Of a stretch of DNA of 64,000 nucleotides, positions 53,164 to 62,649 are shown piece by piece. This DNA is from Alphaproteobacteria bacterium (GTDB lineage Bacteria > Pseudomonadota > Alphaproteobacteria > Micavibrionales > Micavibrionaceae): assembly GCA_020443075.1 (NCBI GenBank), contig JAGRIU010000056.1, positions 1-64,000 on the forward strand, given 5' to 3'. The position numbers and the translations under genes were made by a program. Position 1 is the stretch's first letter, and the number at the start of each line of letters is the position of its first letter. The notes under the pieces were generated by a model. It was not told the origin of the DNA. It made no database searches and worked only from the letters and a program-made list of their open reading frames with translations.

Positions 53164-55056
53164 ATGAGCGAAGAAGACAAAGAAACACAGAAACTGTCGA
53201 AAAAGACAAAATTCTCGCCGATGAAAATTATCAGCCGCCTGATCAAACTGACTCTGGTTTTAGGCGTTTTTGTCTTCATCATGCTCACCGTTCTGACCAG
53301 AATTGGCGGCTCCAGCCCCATCCTGCGCGAAGCCGTCGAAGATATCCTGACCGAGAAGACAGGCTACAGCGCGACAATCGGCAAGCTGAATTATATGAAA
53401 TTCTATCCCGATATCGCGCTGGACATGGAGCAAATTGAACTGCGCCGCATGTCCGGAACCCCCGAAATGATTGAAATTGCCGACGCGCCTTCAATCAGTG
53501 TCGAAAAAGCAAAAATCGCTCTGGGGTTTTTTGATGTTTTGATGGGCCGTAGCCGTTTTCGGCAATTCGAAATAGAATCCTTGGCCGCCGCGCCGCAGGC
53601 TATCACGCCGAAAGCATTATACATCACCAAAGCCTTCATAGACGATCAGGACGGCCCAGCCGCTTTGAAAATCGAAGGCCGCCTCGGCGATAAAGAGATC
53701 AGCGGACAGACATCATTGGACGTAAAAGGCAAGCCCGGTGCACAAAGCTACGGTGTCGGCGATGAACGCACAGCTTCTCTGCATATCGACACGCTGGATG
53801 TTCGCACAAACATGAAAAACACCCTCAGCGGCCTTGAACTCAATAACCTTGAAATCAAAAACGCCGACAAACCTGTTCTGAACGGTGACATCAAAATCAA
53901 GAAAAAGACCAAAGGCTGGAATGTCAAAGGGACATTGAGTCTTGAACCCGGAAAGTCCTCCATTTCCCCCGATATTAATATCGTGCCCGGCCCTGAACTG
54001 TCTGTAACAGGCCGCCTGAACAGCGCTGTGTTGAATGTCGAGGATATTGATGCAAGCAGTCCGCTGCAAAAAGCAATCGATAAACTCTTAAGCGTCTGGG
54101 AAGATAAAGAGCAATCCGGAAAAGCCGTGAATCTTTCGGGGCTTAAACTTGATCTTGAAGCAACCCTTGAAAAAACCATCGCTCAAGGCTTCGAAATCGG
54201 ACGTATCAGCGCGCCGCTCAAAATCGAAGGCGATCAATTCTCCGCCGCGCCGCTTTCCGGCAATATAAGCGGTGGCAAGCTTTCCGGCCGTGTTGATCTC
54301 GACGCACGCGAAAAAACGGCCAAACTCAAAATTCACGCCCAAATCAAAGGTCTCGATTACGGAGCGCTGCAAAAACGCTACGCCGAACAAGCGCAAATCG
54401 AAGGCCATGCGGATATGCTCTTCGAACTTACATCCACCGCAAATGATGCCGCGCGCCTCGCTGATAATCTCAAAGGTACAATCGGTTTCATCAGCGGCGA
54501 AGGCCATATGCGCTCGAACATCCTGAATATCTGGGGGCAGGGTTTGTTAAACAATTTGCTGCCGTCTTTTGGCACCGAAGATGATCTTAAACTCAACTGC
54601 GCGGTGATGGATCTGGAGCTTGAAGACCGTAACCTGACGACCAAGGCGCTATTGGTTGATACACAGCGCGTTACGGTCAGCGGGGACGGACAGTATAAAA
54701 TCGATCAAGACCGGCTCGATTTAAAACTCACCCCCAAATCCAAAGACGTCTCCATCGGCGATCTTTCAACAGCCGTGCACCTCAGCGGCCCGCTAAAGGA
54801 TCTGTCTGTAACCCCCAGTGCCTTGGATATCGGCAAGAAAATCGGCGGCCTGTTGCTCGGCGCAGTCAATCCGGCTTTCTACGCCATCACCTTTGTAGGC
54901 CTTAATTTGGATGATCAACACCCGTGCAAGGCCTTTGTTATAGAGAAGGAAAACCTGCCCCCGCCTGAAGACAAAGCGCAGGAAGAGACAAAAGACGAGC
55001 AGCCAGCACCCGAAGGTGAGCAAGCGCAGCCTCCGCAAAGCACTTTGAACGAATAA
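53164..55056 (+). CDS. AsmA-family protein
   Basis: A large periplasmic-facing protein of the AsmA/TamB-like family, which acts in lipid transport or outer-membrane homeostasis. The 630 residues have one N-terminal membrane segment (about residues 26-46: LIKLTLVLGVFVFIMLTVLT), then a long beta-rich repeat region with alternating ILREAVEDIL, SVEKAKIALG and LDVRTNMKN blocks. The C-terminal AsmA domain includes SRNLTTKALLVDTQRVTVSGDG-like sequence near residue 480 and a disordered Glu/Pro/Gln tail. It starts 18 bases after the pseudouridine synthase gene. Confidence 0.88.
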   Translation: MSEEDKETQKLSKKTKFSPMKIISRLIKLTLVLGVFVFIMLTVLTRIGGSSPILREAVEDILTEKTGYSATIGKLNYMKFYPDIALDMEQIELRRMSGTPEMIEIADAPSISVEKAKIALGFFDVLMGRSRFRQFEIESLAAAPQAITPKALYITKAFIDDQDGPAALKIEGRLGDKEISGQTSLDVKGKPGAQSYGVGDERTASLHIDTLDVRTNMKNTLSGLELNNLEIKNADKPVLNGDIKIKKKTKGWNVKGTLSLEPGKSSISPDINIVPGPELSVTGRLNSAVLNVEDIDASSPLQKAIDKLLSVWEDKEQSGKAVNLSGLKLDLEATLEKTIAQGFEIGRISAPLKIEGDQFSAAPLSGNISGGKLSGRVDLDAREKTAKLKIHAQIKGLDYGALQKRYAEQAQIEGHADMLFELTSTANDAARLADNLKGTIGFISGEGHMRSNILNIWGQGLLNNLLPSFGTEDDLKLNCAVMDLELEDRNLTTKALLVDTQRVTVSGDGQYKIDQDRLDLKLTPKSKDVSIGDLSTAVHLSGPLKDLSVTPSALDIGKKIGGLLLGAVNPAFYAITFVGLNLDDQHPCKAFVIEKENLPPPEDKAQEETKDEQPAPEGEQAQPPQSTLNE

Positions 55057-55066
55057 AACAAATATA

Positions 55067-55789
55067 ATGAAAAAATTCTATAAACTTGTTTCCACTCACA
55101 AAGAGGGCGGCCTCTATCAAGTCCATCTTGATGGTCGTCCGGTGAAATGTCCTTCCGGCAAAGCTCTGTCGCACCCTTCCGAAAAACTGGTGCAGGCTCT
55201 CATGGGTGAATGGGCGGCGCAAGGCGAAACGATCGACCCTGAAACCATGCCGCTAACCCAGATCCTCACCACGCAGATCGACCGTGTATCACGCGAGCGT
55301 AAAGCCATGGAAACGGCTCTGTTTAAATATCTCGATACAGATCTTCTATGCTACCGCGCAGGCGACGACCCGCCGGGCCAGCGCGAAGCCCAGGAAACCG
55401 CATGGAACCCGTGGCTCGGCTGGTTCGAAAAACGCTTTGGCGAGACGCTGCAGACCACAAATGATCTGCGCGCTCTGACCCAGCCGCAAACCGCCCATGA
55501 CACAGTGCATATTCATATTCAAAATCTGCAAGACGGGGTGTTTACCATTTTGGGAATCATCACGCCGCTTTCCGGCTCGCTGGTGCTGGGGCTCGCCTTT
55601 ATCGAAGGCGCGATCACGCCGGATCAGGTCTATGAATGCGCCCATGTCGAAGAAGACTTCAAAGGCAAAATCTATAACGAAGAGCTCTATGGCCGCGCCC
55701 CGCTCGAAGAGAAAAAAGACGCTGCCATGCGCCGCGACCTCGAGGCTACTGCCTTGTTTCTAATGTTAACTGAGAGCAAAGAGCGTTGA
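55067..55789 (+). CDS. ATP12-family F1-ATPase assembly chaperone
   Basis: The 240 residues match the ATP12 family, found in mitochondria and alphaproteobacteria, which helps assembly of the F1 alpha subunit. Family blocks: VHLDGRPVKCPSGKAL near residue 20, ALMGEWAAQGETIDPETMPLTQ, YLDTDLLCYRA, NPWLGWFEKRFG and LSGSLVLGLAFIEGAITPDQVYE near residue 166-188. It starts 10 bases after the AsmA gene. Its stop lies inside the structured repeat that follows. Confidence 0.94.
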   Translation: MKKFYKLVSTHKEGGLYQVHLDGRPVKCPSGKALSHPSEKLVQALMGEWAAQGETIDPETMPLTQILTTQIDRVSRERKAMETALFKYLDTDLLCYRAGDDPPGQREAQETAWNPWLGWFEKRFGETLQTTNDLRALTQPQTAHDTVHIHIQNLQDGVFTILGIITPLSGSLVLGLAFIEGAITPDQVYECAHVEEDFKGKIYNEELYGRAPLEEKKDAAMRRDLEATALFLMLTESKER

Positions 55790-55873
55790 GTTTGAATTAG
55801 AAACGAGGAGCGAAGCGTATAAAAAGGATACGTAAGCGACGAGTGACGCTATTCAGGCTCAACGATCAAAGCT
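55778..55873 (+). repeat. Structured intergenic repeat, copy 2
   Basis: Stems: CGTTGAG (55784-55790) with CTCAACG (55858-55864); GAATTAG (55794-55800) with CTATTC (55849-55854); inner hairpin CGTAT/ATACG (55816-55832). Compared with copy 1, the outer stem changed from CGTTTTG/CAAAACG to CGTTGAG/CTCAACG with both sides changed together. It overlaps the end of the ATP12-like gene and ends 1 base before the stop of the opposite gene. Confidence 0.8.
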
Positions 55874-56410
55874 CTAAAACCAGCTTTTCGGATTGGCCAG
55901 CCGGTAACCTTTGAGCGCACGGCCCAGCCCCTTCGTAAAGCGATAGCCCAAATAGAGCATTAATGGCAGCGCGGCAATCAGCGCCGCGTTGATCAAAACC
56001 GTGTGATTAAAGGCCAAAAACCCGTCCACACAAGGCGCAGCCGCTTCATAAACCACAGCGCTGTTCCCGCTATTGACGGCCGTTTCTCCACTGGAAAGAA
56101 TGCTCTCCACGCACGGATCAAATGGCGCGTAATCAATCCGCCCCAGCATATAAACAGACGCAAGCGTTGACGTGATCGCGGAAAACAAAGCCGTGATCCA
56201 GAATGTACGGATAACATAGGTGGCATGATTGTCTTGCAAGCTCTCAGGCGCGGCGCGCTTGCGCAGCCCGTAAGCCATGAACAAAAGCGCGGTAAAAAAC
56301 AGCAACGATAACACCGCCGCCGCCGCAAACGGCACCAATGACAAAATAATCGACGCGCCGAATAGCCCGTACAGATTGAGAATCGCTTTTTGTTCTTTGT
56401 TGTCGTCCAT
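55874..56410 (-). CDS. Membrane protein of unknown function
   Basis: The 178 residues have four membrane segments: about residues 12-32, 36-50, 70-92 and 137-158. No signature is recognised. A periplasmic loop between TM3 and TM4 holds two cysteines (DPCVESI and APCVDGF) that might form a disulfide. It is convergent with the ATP12-like gene, separated only by the structured repeat, and lies downstream of mutL on the opposite side of a 53-base gap, in the same direction. Confidence 0.78.
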   Translation of the reverse strand: MDDNKEQKAILNLYGLFGASIILSLVPFAAAAVLSLLFFTALLFMAYGLRKRAAPESLQDNHATYVIRTFWITALFSAITSTLASVYMLGRIDYAPFDPCVESILSSGETAVNSGNSAVVYEAAAPCVDGFLAFNHTVLINAALIAALPLMLYLGYRFTKGLGRALKGYRLANPKSWF

Positions 56411-56463
56411 ATCTTTAAAATAGTTCTGTATATTTTGCTTTGTACAAAACGAAAGAGACTAAA

Positions 56464-58296
56464 CTAGCGCCGTCCGAACAGTTTTTCAATGTCGCTCAGA
56501 CTTAACTCAATATAGGTCGGCCGCCCGTGATTGCACTGCCCGGAGAGCGGCGTTTGTTCCATCTGCCGCAAAAGCGCGTTCATTTCCTGCGCATTCAGCC
56601 TGCGCCCCGAACGCACCGATCCATGACACGCCATCGTTGAGAGAATATGATTAAGCCGCTCCTCAAGGCTTTGCGCGTTGCCGTGTTCGGCCAGCTCATC
56701 GGCCAGATCACGCAATAAGCCCGGAATATTCGCCTTGGCCCCTAAAAGCGCCGGAACGCTCTGCACGGCCAGTGCGCCCGCGCCGAATGGCTCGACCTCA
56801 AGGCCCAGCCGTGCAAGCTCTTGCGCGTGGTCCAAAATCCGCGCGCTTTCGGCCTCATCCAGATCAATAATTTCTGGCGTCAAAAGCCCCTGCTTTTCCA
56901 CGCCGCGCTCGGCCATCTGCGCTTTAAAACGCTCATAGACAAGGCGTTCATGCGCCGCATGTTGATCAACAATAACCAGCCCGTTTTCGGTCTGCGCAAC
57001 GATATAATTCTCATGCAGCTGCGCCCGCGCCGCGCCTAGGGGAAAAGCCTCGGCCTGCTCGATATCCTCCGGCTCAATCTCCATTTCACTGCGCGCCTGT
57101 GGAGCCATATCCACCGCCAGCGAGCCTTGCATGAAAGCCTGCGCGGACATCGGTGAAAAGGCCGCAAAGTCGCGTTCTCTCATCCCGCCATAGGCATAAG
57201 AACGCGGTACAGGCGCGCCGGAGCCGCGATGCAAAGGCAGGGCGGGGGAGGGCGTGCCGCCCACTCTAAACGAACCCAGAGCCTGCGCCGAAACACTGGA
57301 AGAGGCAACCGTGCCGCTGTCGTGGATGGCATGTTTAAGGGCGCTGATAATCAGACCCCGCACCAGCCCCGGATCACGAAAGCGCACCTCGGCCTTGGCC
57401 GGATGCACATTCACATCAACCTCGCTCGGCGGCACATCCAAAAACAGCGCCAACATCGGATGCCGCCCGGAATGCAAAACATCGGCATAGGCCGCGCGCA
57501 CGCATCCATGCAGCAGCTTATCGCGCACGGGTCGCCCGTTCACAAACAAATACTGATGCTGCGCCGTGCCGCGGTGCAAGGTTGGTAGCCCCGCATAACC
57601 GGACAGCGCAAGGCTCTCGCGCTCGGCCTCTATTTGCATGGAATTCTCGCCGAACTCCCGTCCCAAAAGGCTCGCCAGCCGCGCCTGCGCATCTGTTGCC
57701 ACTGGCAGGTTTAGAGCTTCTTTATCGTTATGCATCAACCGAAAAGCTACCTGCGGAAACGCCATCGCCAGCCGCAAAATCACATCTTTCACCGCCAGAA
57801 ACTCGGCCTTTTCTGATTTTAAAAATTTCAGCCGCGCAGGCGTGGCAAAGAACAAATCCCGCACCTCGATCTGCGTGCCCTCGGGATGCGATGAGGGCGA
57901 GACCCCGCTTTTCTTCCCGCCTTCAACGCGGATTTCCCAAGCTTCTTCGGCCCCGCGCGCCCGGCTCATAATCTTCAGCCGCGCTACCGCGCCGATTGAG
58001 GCCAGCGCTTCACCGCGAAACCCCATATGCTCGATATACACCAGATCATCGCCCGCCAGCTTCGAGGTCGCATGCCGATCTACGCAGGCCGCCAGTTCTT
58101 CCGCGTCCATGCCGCTTCCGTTATCGCGCACGATAATCAAACTTTTTCCGCCCTCGCGCAAAGACACCTCGATCTTGGTTGCCCGTGCATCAATCGCGTT
58201 TTCCACCAGCTCTTTCACAGCTGCAAACGGCCGCTCGATCACCTCACCGGCAGCAATCTGGTTAATCAGGGTTTCAGGCAAATATCGGATACGCAT
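56464..58296 (-). CDS. mutL: DNA mismatch repair protein MutL
   Basis: Couples MutS mismatch recognition to repair. The 610 residues have the GHKL ATPase domain (VKELVENAIDA near residue 28-38, RDNGSGMD, HMGFRGEALASIGAVARL) and the C-terminal endonuclease domain. The metal motif DQHAAHERLVYE and the zinc-binding ACHGSVRSG and QCNHGRPTYIE segments are present, so it should nick DNA itself, as expected in organisms without MutH. The linker (about residues 340-410) is Pro/Ser/Ala-rich. No mutS is in the window. Confidence 0.97.
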   Translation of the reverse strand: MRIRYLPETLINQIAAGEVIERPFAAVKELVENAIDARATKIEVSLREGGKSLIIVRDNGSGMDAEELAACVDRHATSKLAGDDLVYIEHMGFRGEALASIGAVARLKIMSRARGAEEAWEIRVEGGKKSGVSPSSHPEGTQIEVRDLFFATPARLKFLKSEKAEFLAVKDVILRLAMAFPQVAFRLMHNDKEALNLPVATDAQARLASLLGREFGENSMQIEAERESLALSGYAGLPTLHRGTAQHQYLFVNGRPVRDKLLHGCVRAAYADVLHSGRHPMLALFLDVPPSEVDVNVHPAKAEVRFRDPGLVRGLIISALKHAIHDSGTVASSSVSAQALGSFRVGGTPSPALPLHRGSGAPVPRSYAYGGMRERDFAAFSPMSAQAFMQGSLAVDMAPQARSEMEIEPEDIEQAEAFPLGAARAQLHENYIVAQTENGLVIVDQHAAHERLVYERFKAQMAERGVEKQGLLTPEIIDLDEAESARILDHAQELARLGLEVEPFGAGALAVQSVPALLGAKANIPGLLRDLADELAEHGNAQSLEERLNHILSTMACHGSVRSGRRLNAQEMNALLRQMEQTPLSGQCNHGRPTYIELSLSDIEKLFGRR

Positions 58297-58370
58297 AGGC
58301 GTTAAATTAGGCGCAAAGGCACGCTTTGTCAGGTTTGACGTAAGAGATTTAAAAGATTCAAGGGGATAAG

Positions 58371-59672
58371 TTATAAACTCGTCAGATCAATCACCGTATC
58401 ATCCAGCTTCGCCCCTTCAATTTGCGCCCCCTGTAAAACCGCGCCGGTGAAATCGGCGCGCCGCAAATCCGCATGACGCAGGTTCGCATTGCTGAGATCG
58501 GCCCCCATCAAAATACAATCGCGTAAATCGGCATGCTTCAAGTTGGCAAAGCGCAGATTTGCTCCGCTCATATCCAGCCGCTGGAGCAGGCGCCGCTCCC
58601 CCCGGGTAAACTCCAGCGGACATAAACGTGCCCCGCTCAAATCCACGCGCGCCATCTTCGCGTATTTAAACGACGAGCCGCGCAAATCGGCTTCGATCAT
58701 TTTGCAATCGCGGAAGTCCGAACGGTCAAAGGTCGCGCTTTGCAGTTCGGCTTCACATAGATTTTGATTGACGAAATTTCCTCCAATGCATTGAATGGCG
58801 GTCAAAGGATAGCGCGCCAGCTCCAGAACATCGCGCATGTCATAGCCGCTGAGATCAAGTTGTCGGCCTTGCGCGCCGGTCGTAGCAATCCACAACGTGT
58901 GCTCTTCCAAGAGTTCTTGCAGGTTCTTATCCAGATTTTCAAGGCTCTGGCCCATATCTTTTTCAGTCACCGCCGCCGTCAGGTCCAACCCTTTTTTCTC
59001 GGCGCTGTCCATGATCACGCCGGCCAGAATAGAGGAGCGCATATTAACCTGCTCCAACGAAGAACCGGATAAATCCGCATCCGTTAAATTCGCCCCTTCG
59101 AAGGTTGCCCCGACCAGATTGGCATTCACAAAACGCGCCCCGGTCAGATCCGCATCGGAAAAATCCGCCGAAGCGCCTCGGGCGTTGTCCATACTCGTTT
59201 CCACTAGCCGCGCCCCGGAAAAAACAGTGTGATCCCCTTGAATGCCGCCCGGACGTTTCCGGCTTTCTAAAACGCCTTGGGTATCACGCTCCATAATACG
59301 GCCTTCGCGCAAATCCACGGCCGTCATATTGGCGCCCGACAGATTCGCACCCGCGACATAAGCGCCGCGAAAATCGGCGCGCGAAAGATCGGCATCGCGA
59401 AAATCGGCATTCCGCAGATCACTGGCAAAAAAGCTTGTGCCGATGAAAGTCCCGCCGGAAAAATCCACATCCATCAGGGCCGATCCGGTAAAATCGGCCT
59501 GAGACACATCCCGCGCGTTAAAACTCAAACCGGAGAGATTTTGATATTGCAAAACTGCCCGCGCGCCACCAACTTGCCCACGCAGATAAAGCGCGTGCTT
59601 ATCCAGAATATCGTTAAACTCGCGTTGCCCCATAGGTTTGAGCTCATAAGGCGCGGGAATGTGATGTCGCAT
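58371..59672 (-). CDS. Pentapeptide repeat protein with two repeated modules
   Basis: A 433-residue right-handed beta-helix protein made of A(D/N)LXX repeats. It has two similar halves. Each begins with a helical cap of the pattern H-x-L-(Y/W)-(L/I)-x(3)-G-x(2)-(A/G)-x-R-x(2)-L: residues 26-42 (HALYLRGQVGGARAVLQ) and 258-274 (HTLWIATTGAQGRQLDL). Repeat blocks follow at about residues 44-228 and 298-431. No signal peptide is seen, so it is probably cytoplasmic. Function is not known; protein binding is likely. Between the halves a loop (residues 229-256) is charged and helical. Confidence 0.88.
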   Translation of the reverse strand: MRHHIPAPYELKPMGQREFNDILDKHALYLRGQVGGARAVLQYQNLSGLSFNARDVSQADFTGSALMDVDFSGGTFIGTSFFASDLRNADFRDADLSRADFRGAYVAGANLSGANMTAVDLREGRIMERDTQGVLESRKRPGGIQGDHTVFSGARLVETSMDNARGASADFSDADLTGARFVNANLVGATFEGANLTDADLSGSSLEQVNMRSSILAGVIMDSAEKKGLDLTAAVTEKDMGQSLENLDKNLQELLEEHTLWIATTGAQGRQLDLSGYDMRDVLELARYPLTAIQCIGGNFVNQNLCEAELQSATFDRSDFRDCKMIEADLRGSSFKYAKMARVDLSGARLCPLEFTRGERRLLQRLDMSGANLRFANLKHADLRDCILMGADLSNANLRHADLRRADFTGAVLQGAQIEGAKLDDTVIDLTSL

Positions 59673-59762
59673 GCGAATCCTTCGCTTAAATTGAACATAA
59701 AGCCTTCTTTTTAAAGACCTTATCCGATCTATTCTATCGTATCACGGGAGGGATATAAAATT

Positions 59763-61304
59763 TTAATCAAAACTTTTCAGCAATTTTAACAAGGCCGCCG
59801 TCGAGCCGTCATGGGCATCATCCGGCTTTTCGCTAAATTCTCGGTATAAATCTCTGGCAATAACCTTACCCAGTTCAACGCCCCATTGATCAAAACTGTT
59901 AATGCCCCAAAGGGCCCCTTGCACAAAAATTTTATGCTCGTAAAGTGCCATAAGCGCCCCGAGAGAAAACGCATCAAGCCGCGGTAAAACAATCGTCGAG
60001 CTGGGCCGGTTACCGGGGAAAGCCCTGTGTGGTTCCGCCTCATTTTGCTGCCCTTCCATTAAAGCCTGACTTTGTGCCAGGGCATTGCAGAGCAGCTTTG
60101 TATGGTGTTCTTGCAGATCATGAGGAGCCTGCGCAACAATGATAAAATCGGAAGGAATAATCTCCGTACCCTGATGTAAAAGCTGCATAAAGGCGTGCTG
60201 GGCATTCGTCCCCGTTTCCCCGAAAACAATAGGACCGGTTGCATAAGAAACCGGACGGCCTTCACGGTCAACGCTCTTGCCGTTCGATTCCATATCCATC
60301 TGTTGTAAATAGGCGGGAAGATTGCGCAGAGCATCCATGTAGGGTAAAACAGCCAGCGCGTTATAACCGAGGACGTTCCGGTTCCAGATGCCGATCAGTC
60401 CGGCCAGCACCGGTATATTCTCGGCGAGGGGTGTACTCATAAAATGAGAATCCATCGTCCGGGCGCCCTCAAGCAGCGCCGAAAACCGATCAAAGCCGCA
60501 TCCGATGGCAATCGGCAAACCGATCGCCGACCACAGGGAAAAACGTCCGCCGATCCAGCTTCGCATCGGCAGGATATGCGCTGCCGGGACACCAAAATCC
60601 AGCGCGGCTTGGATGTTGCCGGTCACGGCGTATAAACGCTCCGGCTTGGCCAGCCAGTCCTTAAGAATATGAGCATGGGTCAGTGTTTCATCTGTCCCGA
60701 AGCTCTTGGAAGAAAGGATAACCAGAGCATTCTCTGGCGCTACGGTGCGCAAAACACGGTCTAAAGGCGCGCCATCCATCGTTGAGAGAAAATGCAGACG
60801 CGGCGCTTCAGGGCAGGGCTCCAGCGCTTCATACACCAAACGCGGTCCGAGATCGGATCCGCCAATTCCCACCACAATCACATCGGTGAGCTTTTCATCG
60901 GCGCGCACCTCTTCGGAAAATTTGCGGATCAAAGCGAGATTTTCCTGAACAAAATGCGAGACGTTCTCCCCGTCAATCTCGAGGCCCTCACCCAGACTGC
61001 CACGCAGAGCCATATGCAAGACGGGCCGGTTTTCGCTGGTATTAATGGCCCGCCCGCTGATCATCTTCTCGCGCCAGCCTTCCAAATCGCAGGCGTGCGC
61101 CAGTGCACAGAGCTTTTCGATTGTCTTGCTTGTTACGCGCTGCTTGGAATAATCGTAGACAAGACCGCAAGCTTGCCGGTGGAAATGCTCGAAGCGTTTA
61201 GGATCAGCTTTGAACAGGGCGCTGATAGAAGAGGATTCCAGCTCTTGTCCATGCGCCTGAAGGGCTGCCCACTCGGGTTTTTCACTCAAAGAATTATTCG
61301 ACAT
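59763..61304 (-). CDS. pgi: Glucose-6-phosphate isomerase
   Basis: Interconverts glucose-6-phosphate and fructose-6-phosphate. From the ATG at 61304 (AAGGA upstream) the enzyme has 513 residues, in the family range. Key parts: VVGIGGSDLGPRL, SSKSFGTDETLTHA, GGRFSLWSAIGLP (PGI signature), the catalytic Glu region FGETGTNAQHAFMQLLHQGT, and SFDQWGVELGK near the end with the catalytic Lys. The gene overlaps the end of the upstream M16 gene by about 11 bases, so it may be co-transcribed with it. Confidence 0.97.
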   Translation of the reverse strand: MSNNSLSEKPEWAALQAHGQELESSSISALFKADPKRFEHFHRQACGLVYDYSKQRVTSKTIEKLCALAHACDLEGWREKMISGRAINTSENRPVLHMALRGSLGEGLEIDGENVSHFVQENLALIRKFSEEVRADEKLTDVIVVGIGGSDLGPRLVYEALEPCPEAPRLHFLSTMDGAPLDRVLRTVAPENALVILSSKSFGTDETLTHAHILKDWLAKPERLYAVTGNIQAALDFGVPAAHILPMRSWIGGRFSLWSAIGLPIAIGCGFDRFSALLEGARTMDSHFMSTPLAENIPVLAGLIGIWNRNVLGYNALAVLPYMDALRNLPAYLQQMDMESNGKSVDREGRPVSYATGPIVFGETGTNAQHAFMQLLHQGTEIIPSDFIIVAQAPHDLQEHHTKLLCNALAQSQALMEGQQNEAEPHRAFPGNRPSSTIVLPRLDAFSLGALMALYEHKIFVQGALWGINSFDQWGVELGKVIARDLYREFSEKPDDAHDGSTAALLKLLKSFD

Positions 61305-62649
61305 TCGGGAGTTCCTTAACAACCTCAACAGCCTCTAAAGAGGGTTTAGGCCCGACAAGGATCGTTGTCAAATCATCCGGTCTCAAGAGCCGCGCCGCCA
61401 CTGCGCGAATGTCGCCGGTCGTCGTGGCCCGAATAGCGGCCGCGCGCTGATCCAGATAATCCACTGGGCGCCCGTCAAGTTGCAAGGACAGCAAAAGTCC
61501 GGCAATCCTGTCGGTGGATGTCAAAGAGAGGGGCAGGGAGCCGATCAGATAATCTTTGGCCGTTTGTAACTCTTCTTCCGAGACGGGATGAGCGATCATC
61601 ATTTTCATCTCGGCCTCGATCAGCGCCAACATTTCCCCAATGCTTTCATTCTTCGTTGAAGTTGAAATATTCAGCCCCTGCACATGATCCAGATCATAAA
61701 AGCTTGAATAAATCCCGTAGGTCAATCCGCGTTTTTCCCGGATTTCCTCGGTCAGACGCGAGCCAAAGCCTGAAGAGCCAAAAATGAAATTCATGACCTG
61801 CGCTGTTTGGAAATCCGGATCATCGCGCGCGATCCCGGGCTGCATAATCTCGACGACTGTTTGCGGAATATCGCGTTCGTAAACAAAGATTTTGCCTCCA
61901 TTTTGTATGGAAAAATCCTCAGGCACTGCAATCTCGACCTCAGGCAATCCACCGAAAACATCATCCAATGTGATCGCCAGATCCTCGGGGGTTATGTCCC
62001 CGGCCACAGCTACGACAAGATTGTTCTTCCCGATCCGGCTCGTATGAAAACCTTTTAAATCCGCGCTCGTAATGTTTTGCAGGCTCGAGAGCGTCCCCCC
62101 GCTATTCATTGCGTAAGGATGTCCGGCAAAGGCCTTATCATTCAAAAGCCGCGCCGCCATCCACTGCGGGTCAGCCAAGGATGATCGGATACGCCCTAAA
62201 TTGGCCTCGCGCATGCGCCCGATGGCTTCATTATCAAAACGCGGCTGCGTCACCGCTAGTTTCAAAAGTTCAAAGGCGCGTGCCTTGTTTTTACTCAACG
62301 TCTTTAAAGAGGCTCCGAAATGATCGCGTCCGGCGCTGAAATGCAGATCAATCGCCTTGTTGCGCAGTTCGCCCTGAAAGGCCTGCGAATCCAAAGATCC
62401 TGCCCCTTCATCCATCGTATTGGACGCCATCCGTGCCAGCCCTTGCTTATCCGCCGGGTCTCCCGCCGCTCCGGCGCCGCGGAAAGAGGCCTCCAGTGAT
62501 ACAACAGGCACGGAGTGATCTTCAATCAGCCACGCCGTTAAACCGCCGGAACTTTTGACCACCTGAATATCTAGCAGCTTTTCCTTGGCAAAGCTGGGCA
62601 GGGGCGCAAAAGCGATCAGAAGACAAAGGAAAAATAGGCTCAATCTCAT
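61294..62649 (-). CDS. M16-family peptidase homologue without catalytic motif
   Basis: The 451 residues have a signal peptide (hydrophobic LSLFFLCLLIAFAPLPSFA) and an M16 fold, with EASFRGAGAAGDPADKQGLARM near residue 54-75. At the place where active members have HXXEH it reads LARMASNTMDEG, so the zinc site is missing. It is the usual inactive partner of the active M16 subunit encoded just upstream. R/Y motif-like segments (EIREKRGLTYGIYSSFYD) are kept. The start codon overlaps the stop of the active partner (ATGA), so the two are made in step. Probably periplasmic. Confidence 0.93.
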   Translation of the reverse strand: MRLSLFFLCLLIAFAPLPSFAKEKLLDIQVVKSSGGLTAWLIEDHSVPVVSLEASFRGAGAAGDPADKQGLARMASNTMDEGAGSLDSQAFQGELRNKAIDLHFSAGRDHFGASLKTLSKNKARAFELLKLAVTQPRFDNEAIGRMREANLGRIRSSLADPQWMAARLLNDKAFAGHPYAMNSGGTLSSLQNITSADLKGFHTSRIGKNNLVVAVAGDITPEDLAITLDDVFGGLPEVEIAVPEDFSIQNGGKIFVYERDIPQTVVEIMQPGIARDDPDFQTAQVMNFIFGSSGFGSRLTEEIREKRGLTYGIYSSFYDLDHVQGLNISTSTKNESIGEMLALIEAEMKMMIAHPVSEEELQTAKDYLIGSLPLSLTSTDRIAGLLLSLQLDGRPVDYLDQRAAAIRATTTGDIRAVAARLLRPDDLTTILVGPKPSLEAVEVVKELPNVE

